Assembly (NCBI GenBank): GCA_046294265.1
Contig: JBKBKC010000008.1
Span: 152,534 to 216,533 of the forward strand
Direction of reading: 5' to 3'
DNA from: JBKBKC01 sp046294265
GTDB taxonomy: Bacteria > Pseudomonadota > Alphaproteobacteria > Rhodobacterales > Rhodobacteraceae
DNA: 64,000 bases
Shown: piece after piece, positions 44,377 to 52,556 of the stretch
How the letters are laid out: every line of letters begins with the position of its first letter
How positions within the stretch are numbered: position 1 is the first letter of the stretch
Notes under the pieces: model-generated
What the model was told of the DNA's origin: nothing
The model's database searches: none
The model's input: the letters and a program-made list of their open reading frames with translations, nothing else
Made by a program: the position numbers and the translations under genes

Positions 44377-44426
44377 CGTTTCGTCATTCTGCCCGGGCAA
44401 TATCACATTTCTGTCGTTTCGCCCGG
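44377..44426. promoter_or_regulatory. Directly repeated CGTTTCG words in the Lrp-decarboxylase gap
   Basis: CGTTTCG occurs at 44377 and again at 44415, each followed by GCCCGG (after a 7-base insert in the first). TGTAAT at 44427-44432 just after the second copy could be a -10 element for the plus-strand gene, but no good -35 is present. Candidate regulator site only. Confidence 0.3.
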
Positions 44427-44584
44427 TGTAATCGTAGTCCATATGCAACATCCTTCTTGCAGGAAAAAGGGCGGCTCATACGCACCTTGCCTGGTTTATC
44501 TCAGAACCGCGCAGGTGCCGGACCCTCGCTTACAGGCGGGCAGGGGGCTTGCGTCTTGTTGGCTCAAAACAAAGGACAACGCCG

Positions 44585-45730
44585 ATGGGACTCTCGAAAA
44601 CGATCTGGACCAACCCGACCGAATACCTGCGGACCGTGGGCCCGCAGAATCCGGTCCTATTCTTCAGCCCGCAGGCGCTGCAACGCCAGGCGCGGCGCTT
44701 CATCGACGGCTTTCCCGGCATGGTGACCTATGCGGTCAAGTCGAACCCCGAGGAAGCTGTGGTCGAGAACCTGGTGGCAGCAGGGCTGCGCGGGTTCGAC
44801 GTGGCCTCGCCCTTCGAGATGCAGCTGATCCGGCGGCTGGCCCCGGATGCCGCCCTGCATTACAACAACCCGGTGCGGGCGCGGCATGAAATCGCGGTGG
44901 CGGTGGAGCTGGGCGTGAAGTCCTATTCGGTGGACAGCGCCTCCGAGCTGGAAAAGCTGATCGAGATGGTGCCCGCCGAGGGCTGCGAGATCACCGTGCG
45001 GTTCAAGCTGCCGGTGGCGGGCGCCGCCTACAACTTCGGCGCCAAGTTCGGCGCGACGGCGGAGCTGGCGGTGGTCCTGCTGCGCCGCGTGGCCGAGGCG
45101 GGGTTCATCCCCTCGATCACCTTCCATCCGGGCACGCAATGCACCGATCCGGCCGCCTGGGAAAGCTATATCCGCGTAGCGGCCGAGATCGCGCGCGACG
45201 CGGGCGTGACCATCGCGCGGCTGAACGTGGGCGGCGGCTTTCCCAACCACCGCATGGAGGCGGTGATGCCGCAGATCGAGGAAACCTTTGCCCTGATCGA
45301 CCGCGTGACGGCCGAGGCTTTCGGGGCCGACCGCCCCATCCTGATCTGCGAGCCGGGCCGCGCGCTTTGCGGTGACGCCTTTACGCTGGCCGCGCGGGTC
45401 AAGGCGGTGCGCGACGACAGCCACGTGTTCCTGAACGATGGCGTCTATGGCGCGCTGACCGAACTGCCGCTGATTGGCGTGATCGACCGGATCACGGTGA
45501 TGTCGCCCGACGGCGCGGTGAAGGCCGGCCCCACCGCCCCGCGCATCGTCTTTGGCCCCACCTGCGATTCGGTGGACCGCCTGCCGGGCGAGGTGCCGCT
45601 GGCCGAGGACATCGCCGAGGGCGATTTCGTGGTGCTGCACGGGATGGGCGCCTATTCGACCGTGACCAACACCCGGTTCAACGGGTTTGGCGAGCTGTCG
45701 ATGGCGACGGTGTTGTCGCAAAAGATCTGA
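44585..45730 (+). CDS. Ornithine/lysine-type decarboxylase (PLP fold III)
   Basis: This 381-residue alanine-racemase-fold decarboxylase has the PLP lysine Lys52 in TYAVKSNP. A Gly-rich phosphate loop LNVGGGFP follows, then CEPGRALCG and the inter-subunit catalytic Cys327 in GPTCDSVD. This set marks eukaryote-like ornithine decarboxylases, some of which also take lysine, giving putrescine or cadaverine. AAAGGA (44571-44576) lies eight bases before the ATG at 44585; a longer frame is ignored. With arginase elsewhere in the window it could complete arginine -> putrescine. It ends at a family-1 repeat. Confidence 0.9.
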   Translation: MGLSKTIWTNPTEYLRTVGPQNPVLFFSPQALQRQARRFIDGFPGMVTYAVKSNPEEAVVENLVAAGLRGFDVASPFEMQLIRRLAPDAALHYNNPVRARHEIAVAVELGVKSYSVDSASELEKLIEMVPAEGCEITVRFKLPVAGAAYNFGAKFGATAELAVVLLRRVAEAGFIPSITFHPGTQCTDPAAWESYIRVAAEIARDAGVTIARLNVGGGFPNHRMEAVMPQIEETFALIDRVTAEAFGADRPILICEPGRALCGDAFTLAARVKAVRDDSHVFLNDGVYGALTELPLIGVIDRITVMSPDGAVKAGPTAPRIVFGPTCDSVDRLPGEVPLAEDIAEGDFVVLHGMGAYSTVTNTRFNGFGELSMATVLSQKI

Positions 45731-45748
45731 TCGCGCGCGGGCGGAGAG

Positions 45749-45803
45749 GTCCGGGGGTTTTGCACCCCCGGGCCCCCGCAGGATATTTGTGCCAAGATGA
45801 AAG
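45749..45803 (-). repeat. Dispersed intergenic repeat, family 1, with hairpin
   Basis: The minus strand reads CTTTCATCTTGGCACAAATA, then TCCTGCGGGGGCC and the hairpin CCGGGGG (45751-45757) / CCCCCGG (45765-45771). It matches the element at 24685-24733 over nearly its whole length. It starts 19 bases after the decarboxylase stop, so it is probably that gene's terminator region. Confidence 0.7.
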
Positions 45804-45875
45804 GCACGGCGGTGCTTTGACAATGCTCTACCCTCGCCTAGTGTGGGGGCTTGTCGGCGCGATGGAGGGCAGGCG

Positions 45876-48158
45876 ATGCAACAGTTCGGGTCGGCACAGC
45901 CGGCGGGCCGGATTGAGGATGCGCGGTTCCTGACGGGGACGGGGCGTTACATGGCCGATGTGGTGCCCGAGGGCGCACTGGTGGCGACGTTCCTGCGTGC
46001 GCCGGTGACCCATGGGCGGATCACGGAGCTGGATCTGGAGGCGGCGCGGGCGATGCCGGGCGTGCATCTGGTGCTGGATGCGGCGGCGCTGGAGGCTGGG
46101 GGCGTGCAGTTGGGCATGCGCGGAATGCGCATCGCGGGGCGCGGTGGCGCGCGCGGGGCCGGGCCGGAGCGGCCGGTGCTGGCGCGCGGTGCGATGCGGT
46201 TTCCAGGCGAGCCGGTGGCGATGGTGGTTGCGGAGACGCTGGCCGCGGCGCGTGATGCGGTCGAGGCGATCGGGCTGGCCTATGAGGACCTGCCTGCCGC
46301 CCTGGCGATGACGGAAGATCAGCCCGAGGTGCATCCCCAGGCGCCCGGCAACCTGGCGTTCGACTTTGTGCTGGGCGACGAGGCGGCGGTGGCGGCGGCG
46401 CTGGCCAGTGCCGCGCATTGCGTGATGGTGGAGTTGGCGCAGCCGCGTCTGGCGGTGGCCAGCATGGAGCCGCGCGGGGCCTGGGCTGACTGGCAAGGCG
46501 GGCGGCTGCATTTCGGCTTTTCAGGGCAGGGGGTCTGGAACCAGAGGGACGAGCTTGCGCGCCATCTGGGGCTGGCGCCTGACCGGGTGCGCGTCACCAA
46601 CCCCGATGTGGGCGGCGGCTTTGGCATGAAAGCGATGACCTATCCGGAATACATCCCGCTGGCGCAGGCCGCGCGGCTGCTGGGCCGCCCCGTGGCCTGG
46701 ATCAGCGAGCGTGGCGAGGCGATGCTGTCGGACAACGCTGCGCGCGATCTGGTGGCGGTGGCGGAACTGGGGTTCGATGCCGACCACCGCATCACCGCCT
46801 ACCGCGTGGCCGTGCGCTCGAACCTCGGTGCCTACAATTCGCAATATGGCCAGAACATCCAGTCTGTGCTGTTTTCCAGGGTGTTCACCGGCACCTATGA
46901 CATTCCGCTGGCCTGCATGACCGCGCAAGGGTTCTACACCCACACCACCCCCGTCGATGCCTATCGCGGCGCGGGACGCCCCGAGGCGATCCTGACCATC
47001 GAGCGGGCAATGGACGCGGCCGCGCGCCAGCTGGGCGTCTCGCCCTTCGAGTTGCGCCGCCGCAATGTGATCACCGCCTTTCCCCATAGGATGGTGAATG
47101 GCGAGACGATCCACGACGGCGATTTCCGGCGCATCCTGGCGCGGCTGGAGTCCGAGGCGGACATCGCAGGCTTTGCGGCCCGCCGCGCCGCCAGCGCTGC
47201 GCGGGGGCGGCTGCGGGGCCTTGGCCTTGCCAGCTATGTTGAGGCGATCCTCGGCGATCCGGCGGAAACCGCGCGCATCGCCATCAACCCCGATGGCACG
47301 GTCACGATGTATGTCGGCACCCAGTCGAACGGGCAGGGGCATGAGACGGTGTTCACGCACCTGCTGTCTGCGCGCACGGGGGTGCCGCCCGCGCGCATCC
47401 GCATCGTGCAGGGCGACAGCGATGCCATCCCCATGGGCGGCGGCACAGGCGGTTCCCGCTCGGTCACCCTGCAGGGGACGGCGATGGTTGAGACGGTCAC
47501 GGCCATGCTGGCGGCGTTTGCCGCCTTCCTGCGCCCCGAGATGGGCGAGGGCGTGACTTTCGAGGCGGGAACCTTCGGCGCGCCGGGATCGAACCTGCGC
47601 CTGACGTTGATCGAGGCGGCGGAGCACGCCCGCGCGGCGGGCCGCGATGACCTTGTGTCCCACAGCCGCGGCATCCGCCTGACCGCGCGCAGCTTTCCCA
47701 ACGGCGGCCATGTGGCCGAGGTGGAGATCGACCCCGAGACCGGGCAGCTCACGCTCGACCGCTACACCGTCACCGACGATTTCGGCACGATCCTCGCACC
47801 CGCGCTGGTCGAGGGGCAGGTGCAGGGCGGCATCGCGCAGGGGTTCGGCCAATGCGTCACCGAATGCATGGTTTTCGACGGCCAGGGCCAGCTTCTGACC
47901 GGCAGCTTCATGGACTATGCCCTGCCGCGCGCGGCCGATCTGCCGCGCCCGCGCTTCACCACCGAACCCGTGCCCACAGCCACAAACCCCCTGGGCATGA
48001 AGGGCTGCGGCGAGGCGGGCACGGTGGGGGCGCTGGGGGCCATCTCGAACGCCGTGGCCGATGCGCTGGCGCAGGGCGGGGCGCCCGCGATGCAGATGCC
48101 GTTCACGCCGTCCCGCGTCTGGCACCACCTGAAGGACCGCTCCCCTGCCGCTGCGTAA
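45876..48158 (+). CDS. Form-II CoxL-like molybdopterin-binding subunit (xanthine dehydrogenase family)
   Basis: The 760-residue molybdenum hydroxylase large subunit has GGGFGMKAMTYPEY as one pterin-cofactor contact. AYRGAGR (362-368) is the form-II signature; true CO dehydrogenases have AYRCSFR, so CO oxidation is unlikely. GCGEAG provides the conserved base Glu713. GGAGGG at 45864-45869 precedes the ATG at 45876. Normal enzymes need a 2Fe-2S subunit and an FAD subunit encoded next to it. Neither is here, so it must pair with distant partners or act with another reductase. Substrate unknown. Confidence 0.88.
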   Translation: MQQFGSAQPAGRIEDARFLTGTGRYMADVVPEGALVATFLRAPVTHGRITELDLEAARAMPGVHLVLDAAALEAGGVQLGMRGMRIAGRGGARGAGPERPVLARGAMRFPGEPVAMVVAETLAAARDAVEAIGLAYEDLPAALAMTEDQPEVHPQAPGNLAFDFVLGDEAAVAAALASAAHCVMVELAQPRLAVASMEPRGAWADWQGGRLHFGFSGQGVWNQRDELARHLGLAPDRVRVTNPDVGGGFGMKAMTYPEYIPLAQAARLLGRPVAWISERGEAMLSDNAARDLVAVAELGFDADHRITAYRVAVRSNLGAYNSQYGQNIQSVLFSRVFTGTYDIPLACMTAQGFYTHTTPVDAYRGAGRPEAILTIERAMDAAARQLGVSPFELRRRNVITAFPHRMVNGETIHDGDFRRILARLESEADIAGFAARRAASAARGRLRGLGLASYVEAILGDPAETARIAINPDGTVTMYVGTQSNGQGHETVFTHLLSARTGVPPARIRIVQGDSDAIPMGGGTGGSRSVTLQGTAMVETVTAMLAAFAAFLRPEMGEGVTFEAGTFGAPGSNLRLTLIEAAEHARAAGRDDLVSHSRGIRLTARSFPNGGHVAEVEIDPETGQLTLDRYTVTDDFGTILAPALVEGQVQGGIAQGFGQCVTECMVFDGQGQLLTGSFMDYALPRAADLPRPRFTTEPVPTATNPLGMKGCGEAGTVGALGAISNAVADALAQGGAPAMQMPFTPSRVWHHLKDRSPAAA

Positions 48159-48189
48159 CCTCGTCAGCCGCCTGTTCCGCCGCAAGCCC

Positions 48190-49242
48190 GTGCCGGTCCT
48201 GCGCTCCGAAAGCATGCCGGCAGGCCCGCCGGGGGTCACGCGGGGCCTTGTCGATCACGTCATCATCCTGGACGGCACATTGTCGTCCCTCGCCGAAGGG
48301 ATGGAGACGAATGCGGGCATCACCTGGCGCCTTCTGTCCGAAGGGGGGCTTCGGGCCCGCCGCACCGTCTATTACGAACCCGGCCTGCAATGGGAAAGCT
48401 GGGCCCATGCGCGCGACGTGGCCCAGGGCAAGGGCCTGAACCGCCAGATCCGTCGCGCCTATGGCTGGCTCTCCAGCCATTACCGCCCCGGTGACCGGAT
48501 CTGGCTCTTCGGCTATTCGCGCGGCGCCTATGCGGTGCGCTCGCTGGCGGGCGTGATCGACCGCGTGGGCCTCTTGCGCCAGGACGCCGCCATCGAACGC
48601 AACGTCAAGATCGCCTTCCGCCACTACCGCCGCGGCCCCGACACCGCCACCGCCCGCGCCTTCGCCCGCCGCCACTGCCACCAGGACACCCCCATCCAGA
48701 TGGTGGGCATCTGGGACACGGTCAAGGCGCTCGGCCTGCGCCTGCCGATCCTGTGGATGCTCACCGAGGGGCGCAACCGCTTCCACAGCCACCAGCTCGG
48801 CCCCGCCATCCGCCACGGATTTCACGCCCTCGCCCTGCACGAGACGCGGGCGGCCTTTGCGCCCGTGCTCTGGCAATGCCCGCCCGACTGGCAGGGCAAC
48901 ATCGAACAGGTCTGGTTTCGCGGCGCCCATGCCGATATCGGCGGCCAGATCGGCCACCACGCCGAGGCCCGCCCGCTGTCCAACATCCCGCTGGTCTGGA
49001 TGCTGGAACGGGCCGAGGCCTGCGGCCTTGCGCTCCCAGAAGGTTGGCGCGCGCGCTTTCCCTGCGATCCCGCCGCCCCGATGGTGGGCACCTGGCGCGG
49101 CTGGGGGGCGATGTTCCTGTTGCGCCGCCGGCGTGCGGTGGGCCTCGACCGGTCCGAACGCATCCACCCCACCGCCCAGGCCACCGTCAGGCCACCCGCC
49201 GCACCTCCCCCCGCCCAAACCCTGCCGCAAGGGCCGTTCTGA
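48190..49242 (+). CDS. DUF2235 alpha/beta-hydrolase
   Basis: The 350-residue protein has the DUF2235 layout: HVIILDGT near the N terminus, nucleophile Ser110 in LFGYSRGAYAVRSL, MVGIWDTVKALG with the putative catalytic Asp, and GAHADIGG with His. Some DUF2235 proteins are type VI secretion phospholipase effectors, but many are cytoplasmic and uncharacterised. No secretion genes are nearby. A GTG at 48190 is used as start. In-frame CTG codons at 48142 and 48148 could add about 15 basic residues, and no ATG exists after the preceding stop. It follows the CoxL-like gene by 31 bases. Confidence 0.82.
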   Translation: MPVLRSESMPAGPPGVTRGLVDHVIILDGTLSSLAEGMETNAGITWRLLSEGGLRARRTVYYEPGLQWESWAHARDVAQGKGLNRQIRRAYGWLSSHYRPGDRIWLFGYSRGAYAVRSLAGVIDRVGLLRQDAAIERNVKIAFRHYRRGPDTATARAFARRHCHQDTPIQMVGIWDTVKALGLRLPILWMLTEGRNRFHSHQLGPAIRHGFHALALHETRAAFAPVLWQCPPDWQGNIEQVWFRGAHADIGGQIGHHAEARPLSNIPLVWMLERAEACGLALPEGWRARFPCDPAAPMVGTWRGWGAMFLLRRRRAVGLDRSERIHPTAQATVRPPAAPPPAQTLPQGPF

Positions 49243-49272
49243 CCCCGCCCGCCACTCCGGGGCCACCCTGCA

Positions 49273-49300
49273 TCCTCTCCTTGACCAAATACCCCCCGCG
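49273..49300 (+). repeat. Dispersed intergenic repeat, family 1, short copy
   Basis: TCCTCTCCTTGACCAAATAC followed by CCCCCCG resembles the other family-1 elements at the CTT-G-CAAATA-CC core but lacks the CCGGGGG hairpin. It begins about 30 bases after the DUF2235 stop, again downstream of a gene. Confidence 0.5.
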
Positions 49301-49363
49301 GAGCGTCCGCCTCCCCCGGCAGGCGCACCGCCGGCCGGATCGCGCCTGCCCGCCGCCCAGAGC

Positions 49364-49385
49364 CAAATTCCTTTGAAGGAATTTG
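49364..49385. repeat. Perfect 22-base palindrome
   Basis: CAAATTCCTT (49364-49373) and AAGGAATTTG (49376-49385) are perfect inverted arms around TG. It is AT-rich in a GC-rich region and lies 65 bases before ccmA, after the DUF2235 gene. It could be a terminator, a protein site or a mobile hairpin unit. Nothing else is seen in the 207-base gap apart from the repeat at 49273. Confidence 0.6.
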
Positions 49386-49449
49386 CCCCCCGCCCCGCCG
49401 TCCCGCAAAGACCCTTTCGCCGGGCGCAGGCCTCCGCTAGGTCTGGCGG

Positions 49450-50079
49450 ATGGTCCTGACCGTCACCGATCTCGCCTGCGCCCGGGGGGGCGTGCCGATC
49501 CTGCAGGGGGTGGGCCTTGGGCTGCCTGCGGGGGCCGTGCTGATCCTGCGGGGGCCGAATGGCGTGGGCAAGACCACCCTCCTGCGCACCATCGCGGGGC
49601 TGCAACCACCGCTTGCAGGCCGGATCACCGCTCCGGCCGAGGGCGTGGCCTATGCCGCCCACGCCGACGGCATCAAGCCCACGCTGACCGTCACGGAAAA
49701 CCTCGCGTTCTGGGCCGGGGTCTATGGCACGGGTCATCCGCACGCGGCGCTGGCAGCGATGGACCTGACCGCCCTCGCCGACCGGCCCGCGCAGAACCTC
49801 TCGGCGGGGCAGAAACGGCGGCTGGGTCTGGCGCGGCTTCTGGTCACGGGGCGGGCGGTCTGGGTGCTGGACGAACCCACCGTCTCGCTTGACGCGGCCT
49901 CGGTCGCGCTGTTTGCGGGCGTGGTGCGGGCGCATCTGGCGGGCGGCGGGGCCGCGCTGATGGCCACGCATATCGACATCGGCCTGCCCGAGGCCGCCAC
50001 GCTCGACCTCACGCCCTACAAGGCCATCCGGGCGCGCGGCGGCGATTTCGACGCCGCTTTCGGCGGGGATTTCGCATGA
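49450..50079 (+). CDS. ccmA: Heme exporter ATP-binding protein CcmA
   Basis: CcmA is the ATPase of CcmAB, which with CcmC and CcmD releases holo-CcmE during system I cytochrome c maturation. The 209-residue ABC protein has the Walker A GPNGVGKTT, a signature LSAGQKRRLGLARLL and the Walker B VWVLDEPT followed by the switch His in ATHID. Its stop overlaps the ccmB start by four bases. It is the first gene of ccmABCDG. Confidence 0.94.
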   Translation: MVLTVTDLACARGGVPILQGVGLGLPAGAVLILRGPNGVGKTTLLRTIAGLQPPLAGRITAPAEGVAYAAHADGIKPTLTVTENLAFWAGVYGTGHPHAALAAMDLTALADRPAQNLSAGQKRRLGLARLLVTGRAVWVLDEPTVSLDAASVALFAGVVRAHLAGGGAALMATHIDIGLPEAATLDLTPYKAIRARGGDFDAAFGGDFA

Positions 50080-50732
50080 TCGCGCTGATCGCCCGCGACC
50101 TGGCCCTCGCCATCCGGGCGGGGGGCGGCTTTGGCCTTGGGCTCGCGTTTTTCCTGCTGGTAGCGGTGCTCGTGCCCCTCGGCGTCGGGCCAGAGCCTGC
50201 CACGCTGGGCCGCATCGCGCCCGGCATCCTGTGGGTGGGGGCGCTGCTGGCCTGCCTGCTGACCCTCGACCGCCTCTTCGCGCTGGACCGTGAGGATGGC
50301 TCGCTCGACCTGCTGGCCACCGCCCCGATCCCGCTGGAGGGGGTGGTGGCGGCCAAGGCGCTGGCGCATTGGCTGACCACGGGGCTGCCTCTGGCCCTCG
50401 TCTCGCCGGTTCTGGCCGTGCTTTTGAACCTTCCGCCGCAGGGCTATGTCTGGCTCGTCATCTCGCTGATCCTCGGCACGCCCGCGCTGTCGGTCATCGG
50501 GGCCTTTGGTGCCGCACTGACGGTAGGGCTGCGGCGGGGGGGGCTCTTGCTGTCGCTCCTCGTGCTGCCGCTCTATGTGCCCACGCTGATTTTCGGGGCC
50601 GAGGCGGTGAAGCGCGGCGCCACCGGGGCCGATGCCACCACCCCCCTCCTCCTGCTGGCGGGCATCACCCTGGGGGCGGCTGCGGCGCTCCCCTTTGCCG
50701 CCGCTGCGGCAATCCGCGTCAATCTGCGGTGA
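50076..50732 (+). CDS. ccmB: Heme exporter membrane protein CcmB
   Basis: The 218-residue integral membrane partner of CcmA has six predicted helices. The early FFLLVAVLVPLGVGPEP segment and the LLSLLVLPLYVPTLIFGAEAV block are typical of CcmB. It is coupled to ccmA through ATGA and followed by ccmC after 53 bases. Length is normal. Confidence 0.93.
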   Translation: MIALIARDLALAIRAGGGFGLGLAFFLLVAVLVPLGVGPEPATLGRIAPGILWVGALLACLLTLDRLFALDREDGSLDLLATAPIPLEGVVAAKALAHWLTTGLPLALVSPVLAVLLNLPPQGYVWLVISLILGTPALSVIGAFGAALTVGLRRGGLLLSLLVLPLYVPTLIFGAEAVKRGATGADATTPLLLLAGITLGAAAALPFAAAAAIRVNLR

Positions 50733-50785
50733 GCGCGGCCATGCTACACCTTGCCCCTGCCCGCATTCCTTCATAGGTCTCGCCC

Positions 50786-51514
50786 ATGTCGTTCTGGGAA
50801 TATGCCAACCCCCGCCGGTTCATGCAGACCTCGGCCGCGATCCTGCCCTGGGTCGGCGGGCTGACCGCGCTGTGCCTCGTCGCAGGCCTGATCTGGGGGT
50901 TCTTCTTCACGCCCGACGATTTCCGGCAGGGGTCCACCGTCAAGATCATCTATATCCACGTGCCCACCGCCATGATGGCGATCAACGCCTGGGTGATGAT
51001 GCTGGTGGCCTCGCTGATCTGGCTGGTGCGCCGCCACCATGTCAGCGCGCTGGCCGCCAAGGCCGCAGCCCCCGTGGGCCTGACCTTCACCCTGATCGCG
51101 CTGGTGACGGGCGCGCTCTGGGGCCAGCCGATGTGGGGCACCTGGTGGGCCTGGGATCCGCGGCTGACCTCGTTCCTGATCCTGTGCCTGTTCTACCTCG
51201 GCTACATCGCGCTCTGGTCCGCGATCGAGGACCCGGACACCGCGGCCGACCTCACGGCGGTGCTGTGCATGGTGGGGTCGGTTTTTGCGCTGCTCAGCCG
51301 CTATGCCGTGAACTTCTGGAACCAGGGCCTGCACCAGGGCGCCAGCCTCTCGATGGATGCCAAGGAGAACGTGTCCAACGTGTTCTGGATCCCGCTCGTG
51401 GTCTGCATCGCGGGGTTCGTCCTGTTGTTCCTGACGCTGGTGCTTTTGCGCACACGGACCGAGATACGCGCCCGTCGCCTGTCGGCGCTCCTGGCGCGGG
51501 AAAGGATGGCCTGA
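50786..51514 (+). CDS. ccmC: Heme-delivery membrane protein CcmC
   Basis: CcmC loads heme onto CcmE in the periplasm. The 242-residue protein has six membrane helices and the WWD heme motif GTWWAWDPRLTSFLILCLFY. Flanking His residues sit in YIHVPTAMM and in the region NFWNQGLHQG. Its TGA overlaps the ccmD ATG by one base (TGATG). Confidence 0.95.
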   Translation: MSFWEYANPRRFMQTSAAILPWVGGLTALCLVAGLIWGFFFTPDDFRQGSTVKIIYIHVPTAMMAINAWVMMLVASLIWLVRRHHVSALAAKAAAPVGLTFTLIALVTGALWGQPMWGTWWAWDPRLTSFLILCLFYLGYIALWSAIEDPDTAADLTAVLCMVGSVFALLSRYAVNFWNQGLHQGASLSMDAKENVSNVFWIPLVVCIAGFVLLFLTLVLLRTRTEIRARRLSALLARERMA

Positions 51515-51669
51515 TGCCCGATCTGGGGAAATATGCAGGTGCCGTGCTGGGGTCCTATGCGGCCACGCTGGTGCTGATCGCCGCCCTGGTGGCGCTGACG
51601 CTGTGGCGGGGCGCGCGGGTGCGGGCCGCCCTGCGCGAGGTTGAACGCCGTGCGGAGCGTGACGCATGA
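51514..51669 (+). CDS. ccmD: CcmD small membrane protein
   Basis: This 51-residue one-helix protein (MPDLGKYAGAVLGSYAATLV...) has a basic C-terminal tail, as in the CcmD family, which stabilises the CcmABC-CcmE complex. It starts at the ATG at 51514, overlapping the ccmC stop. It ends at 51669, overlapping ccmG by four bases. Tight coupling on both sides confirms it. Confidence 0.92.
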   Translation: MPDLGKYAGAVLGSYAATLVLIAALVALTLWRGARVRAALREVERRAERDA

Positions 51670-52199
51670 GCCGTATCCTGATGTTCCTGCCGCCCATCCT
51701 CTTCGCCGCCCTGGCGGTGATGTTCTGGGTCGGCATGGGCCGCGAGGACCCCGAGGGCCTGCCCTCGGCCCTGGCCGGCCGCATGGCCCCGCCGGTGGTC
51801 GTGACGCCCCTCGGCGATGCACCGGTCTTTGACGATGCCACCCTGCGCGCGCCGGGGGTGAAGCTGGTGAACTACTGGGCCAGCTGGTGCGCGCCCTGCC
51901 GGGCTGAACACCCCATGCTGGCCGAAATCGCGGCCTCGGGCATCCCGGTCTACGGGGTGAACTACAAGGACCCCGCCGACAAGGCGCAGGCCTTTCTGGC
52001 CGAGCTTGGCAATCCCTTCGCCGCCATCGGGGCCGATGCCACGGGCCGCATGGCGCTGGACTGGGGCGTCTATGGCGTGCCCGAAACCTATGTGATCGAC
52101 GGTGAGGGCCGCATCGTGCTGCGCTTTGCCGGGCCGATCACCCGGCAGGAGCTGGAGCGGACGCTGCAGCCCGCCATCGACAAGGCGCGCGAAAACTGA
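51666..52199 (+). CDS. ccmG: Thiol:disulfide interchange protein CcmG/DsbE
   Basis: This membrane-anchored thioredoxin reduces CcmH and apocytochrome c. The 177-residue protein has an N-terminal anchor (about 4-22) and active site WCAPC with Cys75 and Cys78. The conserved cis-Pro lies in GVPETYVID, and the GVNYKDP acidic insert is typical of CcmG. Last gene of ccmABCDG. Its last bases form the first unit of a 17-base tandem repeat at 52184-52217. Confidence 0.93.
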   Translation: MSRILMFLPPILFAALAVMFWVGMGREDPEGLPSALAGRMAPPVVVTPLGDAPVFDDATLRAPGVKLVNYWASWCAPCRAEHPMLAEIAASGIPVYGVNYKDPADKAQAFLAELGNPFAAIGADATGRMALDWGVYGVPETYVIDGEGRIVLRFAGPITRQELERTLQPAIDKAREN

Positions 52200-52224
52200 G
52201 GGCGCGCGAAAACTGAGGGCGCGC
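52184..52224 (+). repeat. 17-base tandem duplication at the ccmG stop
   Basis: GGCGCGCGAAAACTGAG occurs twice in a row (52184-52200 and 52201-52217) and a third partial unit GGCGCGC follows. The first unit holds the last codons and TGA of ccmG. It looks like a recent local duplication, and 17 bases does not preserve frame, so only the first stop matters. Confidence 0.75.
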
Positions 52225-52241
52225 ACTGGTTTGCGGCGCGC

Positions 52242-52355
52242 CTACCCGGCCGCGCCGATCAGCAACAGATACATGGCGACCATCACAGCCAATTCACCCC
52301 AGGGAAGCATCGGTATCGGCAGGCATGCGGCGCGGCTCTCGGATTGGCGGAACAT
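52242..52355 (-). CDS. Small membrane protein candidate, 37 aa
   Basis: A minus-strand frame of 37 codons starts at ATG 52353-52355 and ends with TAG at 52242-52244. GAGGTG lies just upstream with about three bases of spacing. The peptide begins with a polar MFRQSESRAACLPIP part and ends in a hydrophobic helix ELAVMVAMYLLLIGAAG that could span the membrane. GC at third positions is high but a little below neighbouring genes. It converges with ccmG. Support comes from the start signal and composition only, and no family is recognised. Confidence 0.45.
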   Translation of the reverse strand: MFRQSESRAACLPIPMLPWGELAVMVAMYLLLIGAAG

Positions 52356-52556
52356 GGGCACCTCGTCTTTGTCATTACCATTTACAACTTGCCCACGATT
52401 CGTGAACACAGCCCTAAGGCTTGACCCTCTAACGCCGCCGGGCTATCCGCCGTTCCAGCGCGTCGGAAGGGTTCGTGTCATGGACAGGTCAGACCGCCCC
52501 TAGGGCAGCGTCCCGGCCCCGTCCGGGGCAGACCCATTCCATCGCGGAGACTGACC
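52356..52556. other. Intergenic region between the small ORF and SDR gene
   Basis: About 200 bases without a convincing gene. It is more AT-rich than its surroundings near 52365-52405. It holds the promoter candidate at 52421-52449 for the SDR gene and short GC inverted words (CCCCGTCCGGGG near 52516). No RNA gene or insertion sequence end is visible. Confidence 0.5.
52421..52449 (+). promoter_or_regulatory. Promoter candidate for the SDR gene
   Basis: TTGACC (52421-52426) and TATCCG (52444-52449) are spaced by 17 bases. The -35 matches 5/6 and the -10 only 3/6. It lies about 108 bases before the SDR ATG. Weak but the only such pair in the gap. Confidence 0.3.

Noticed and set aside
45876..48158. 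Carbon monoxide dehydrogenase large subunit
   Set aside because: The active-site loop is AYRGAGR, not AYRCSFR, and the other two subunits are missing, so CO oxidation is not claimed.
48190..49242. Type VI secretion phospholipase effector
   Set aside because: The DUF2235 fold fits, but no VgrG, PAAR or immunity-like gene is nearby.
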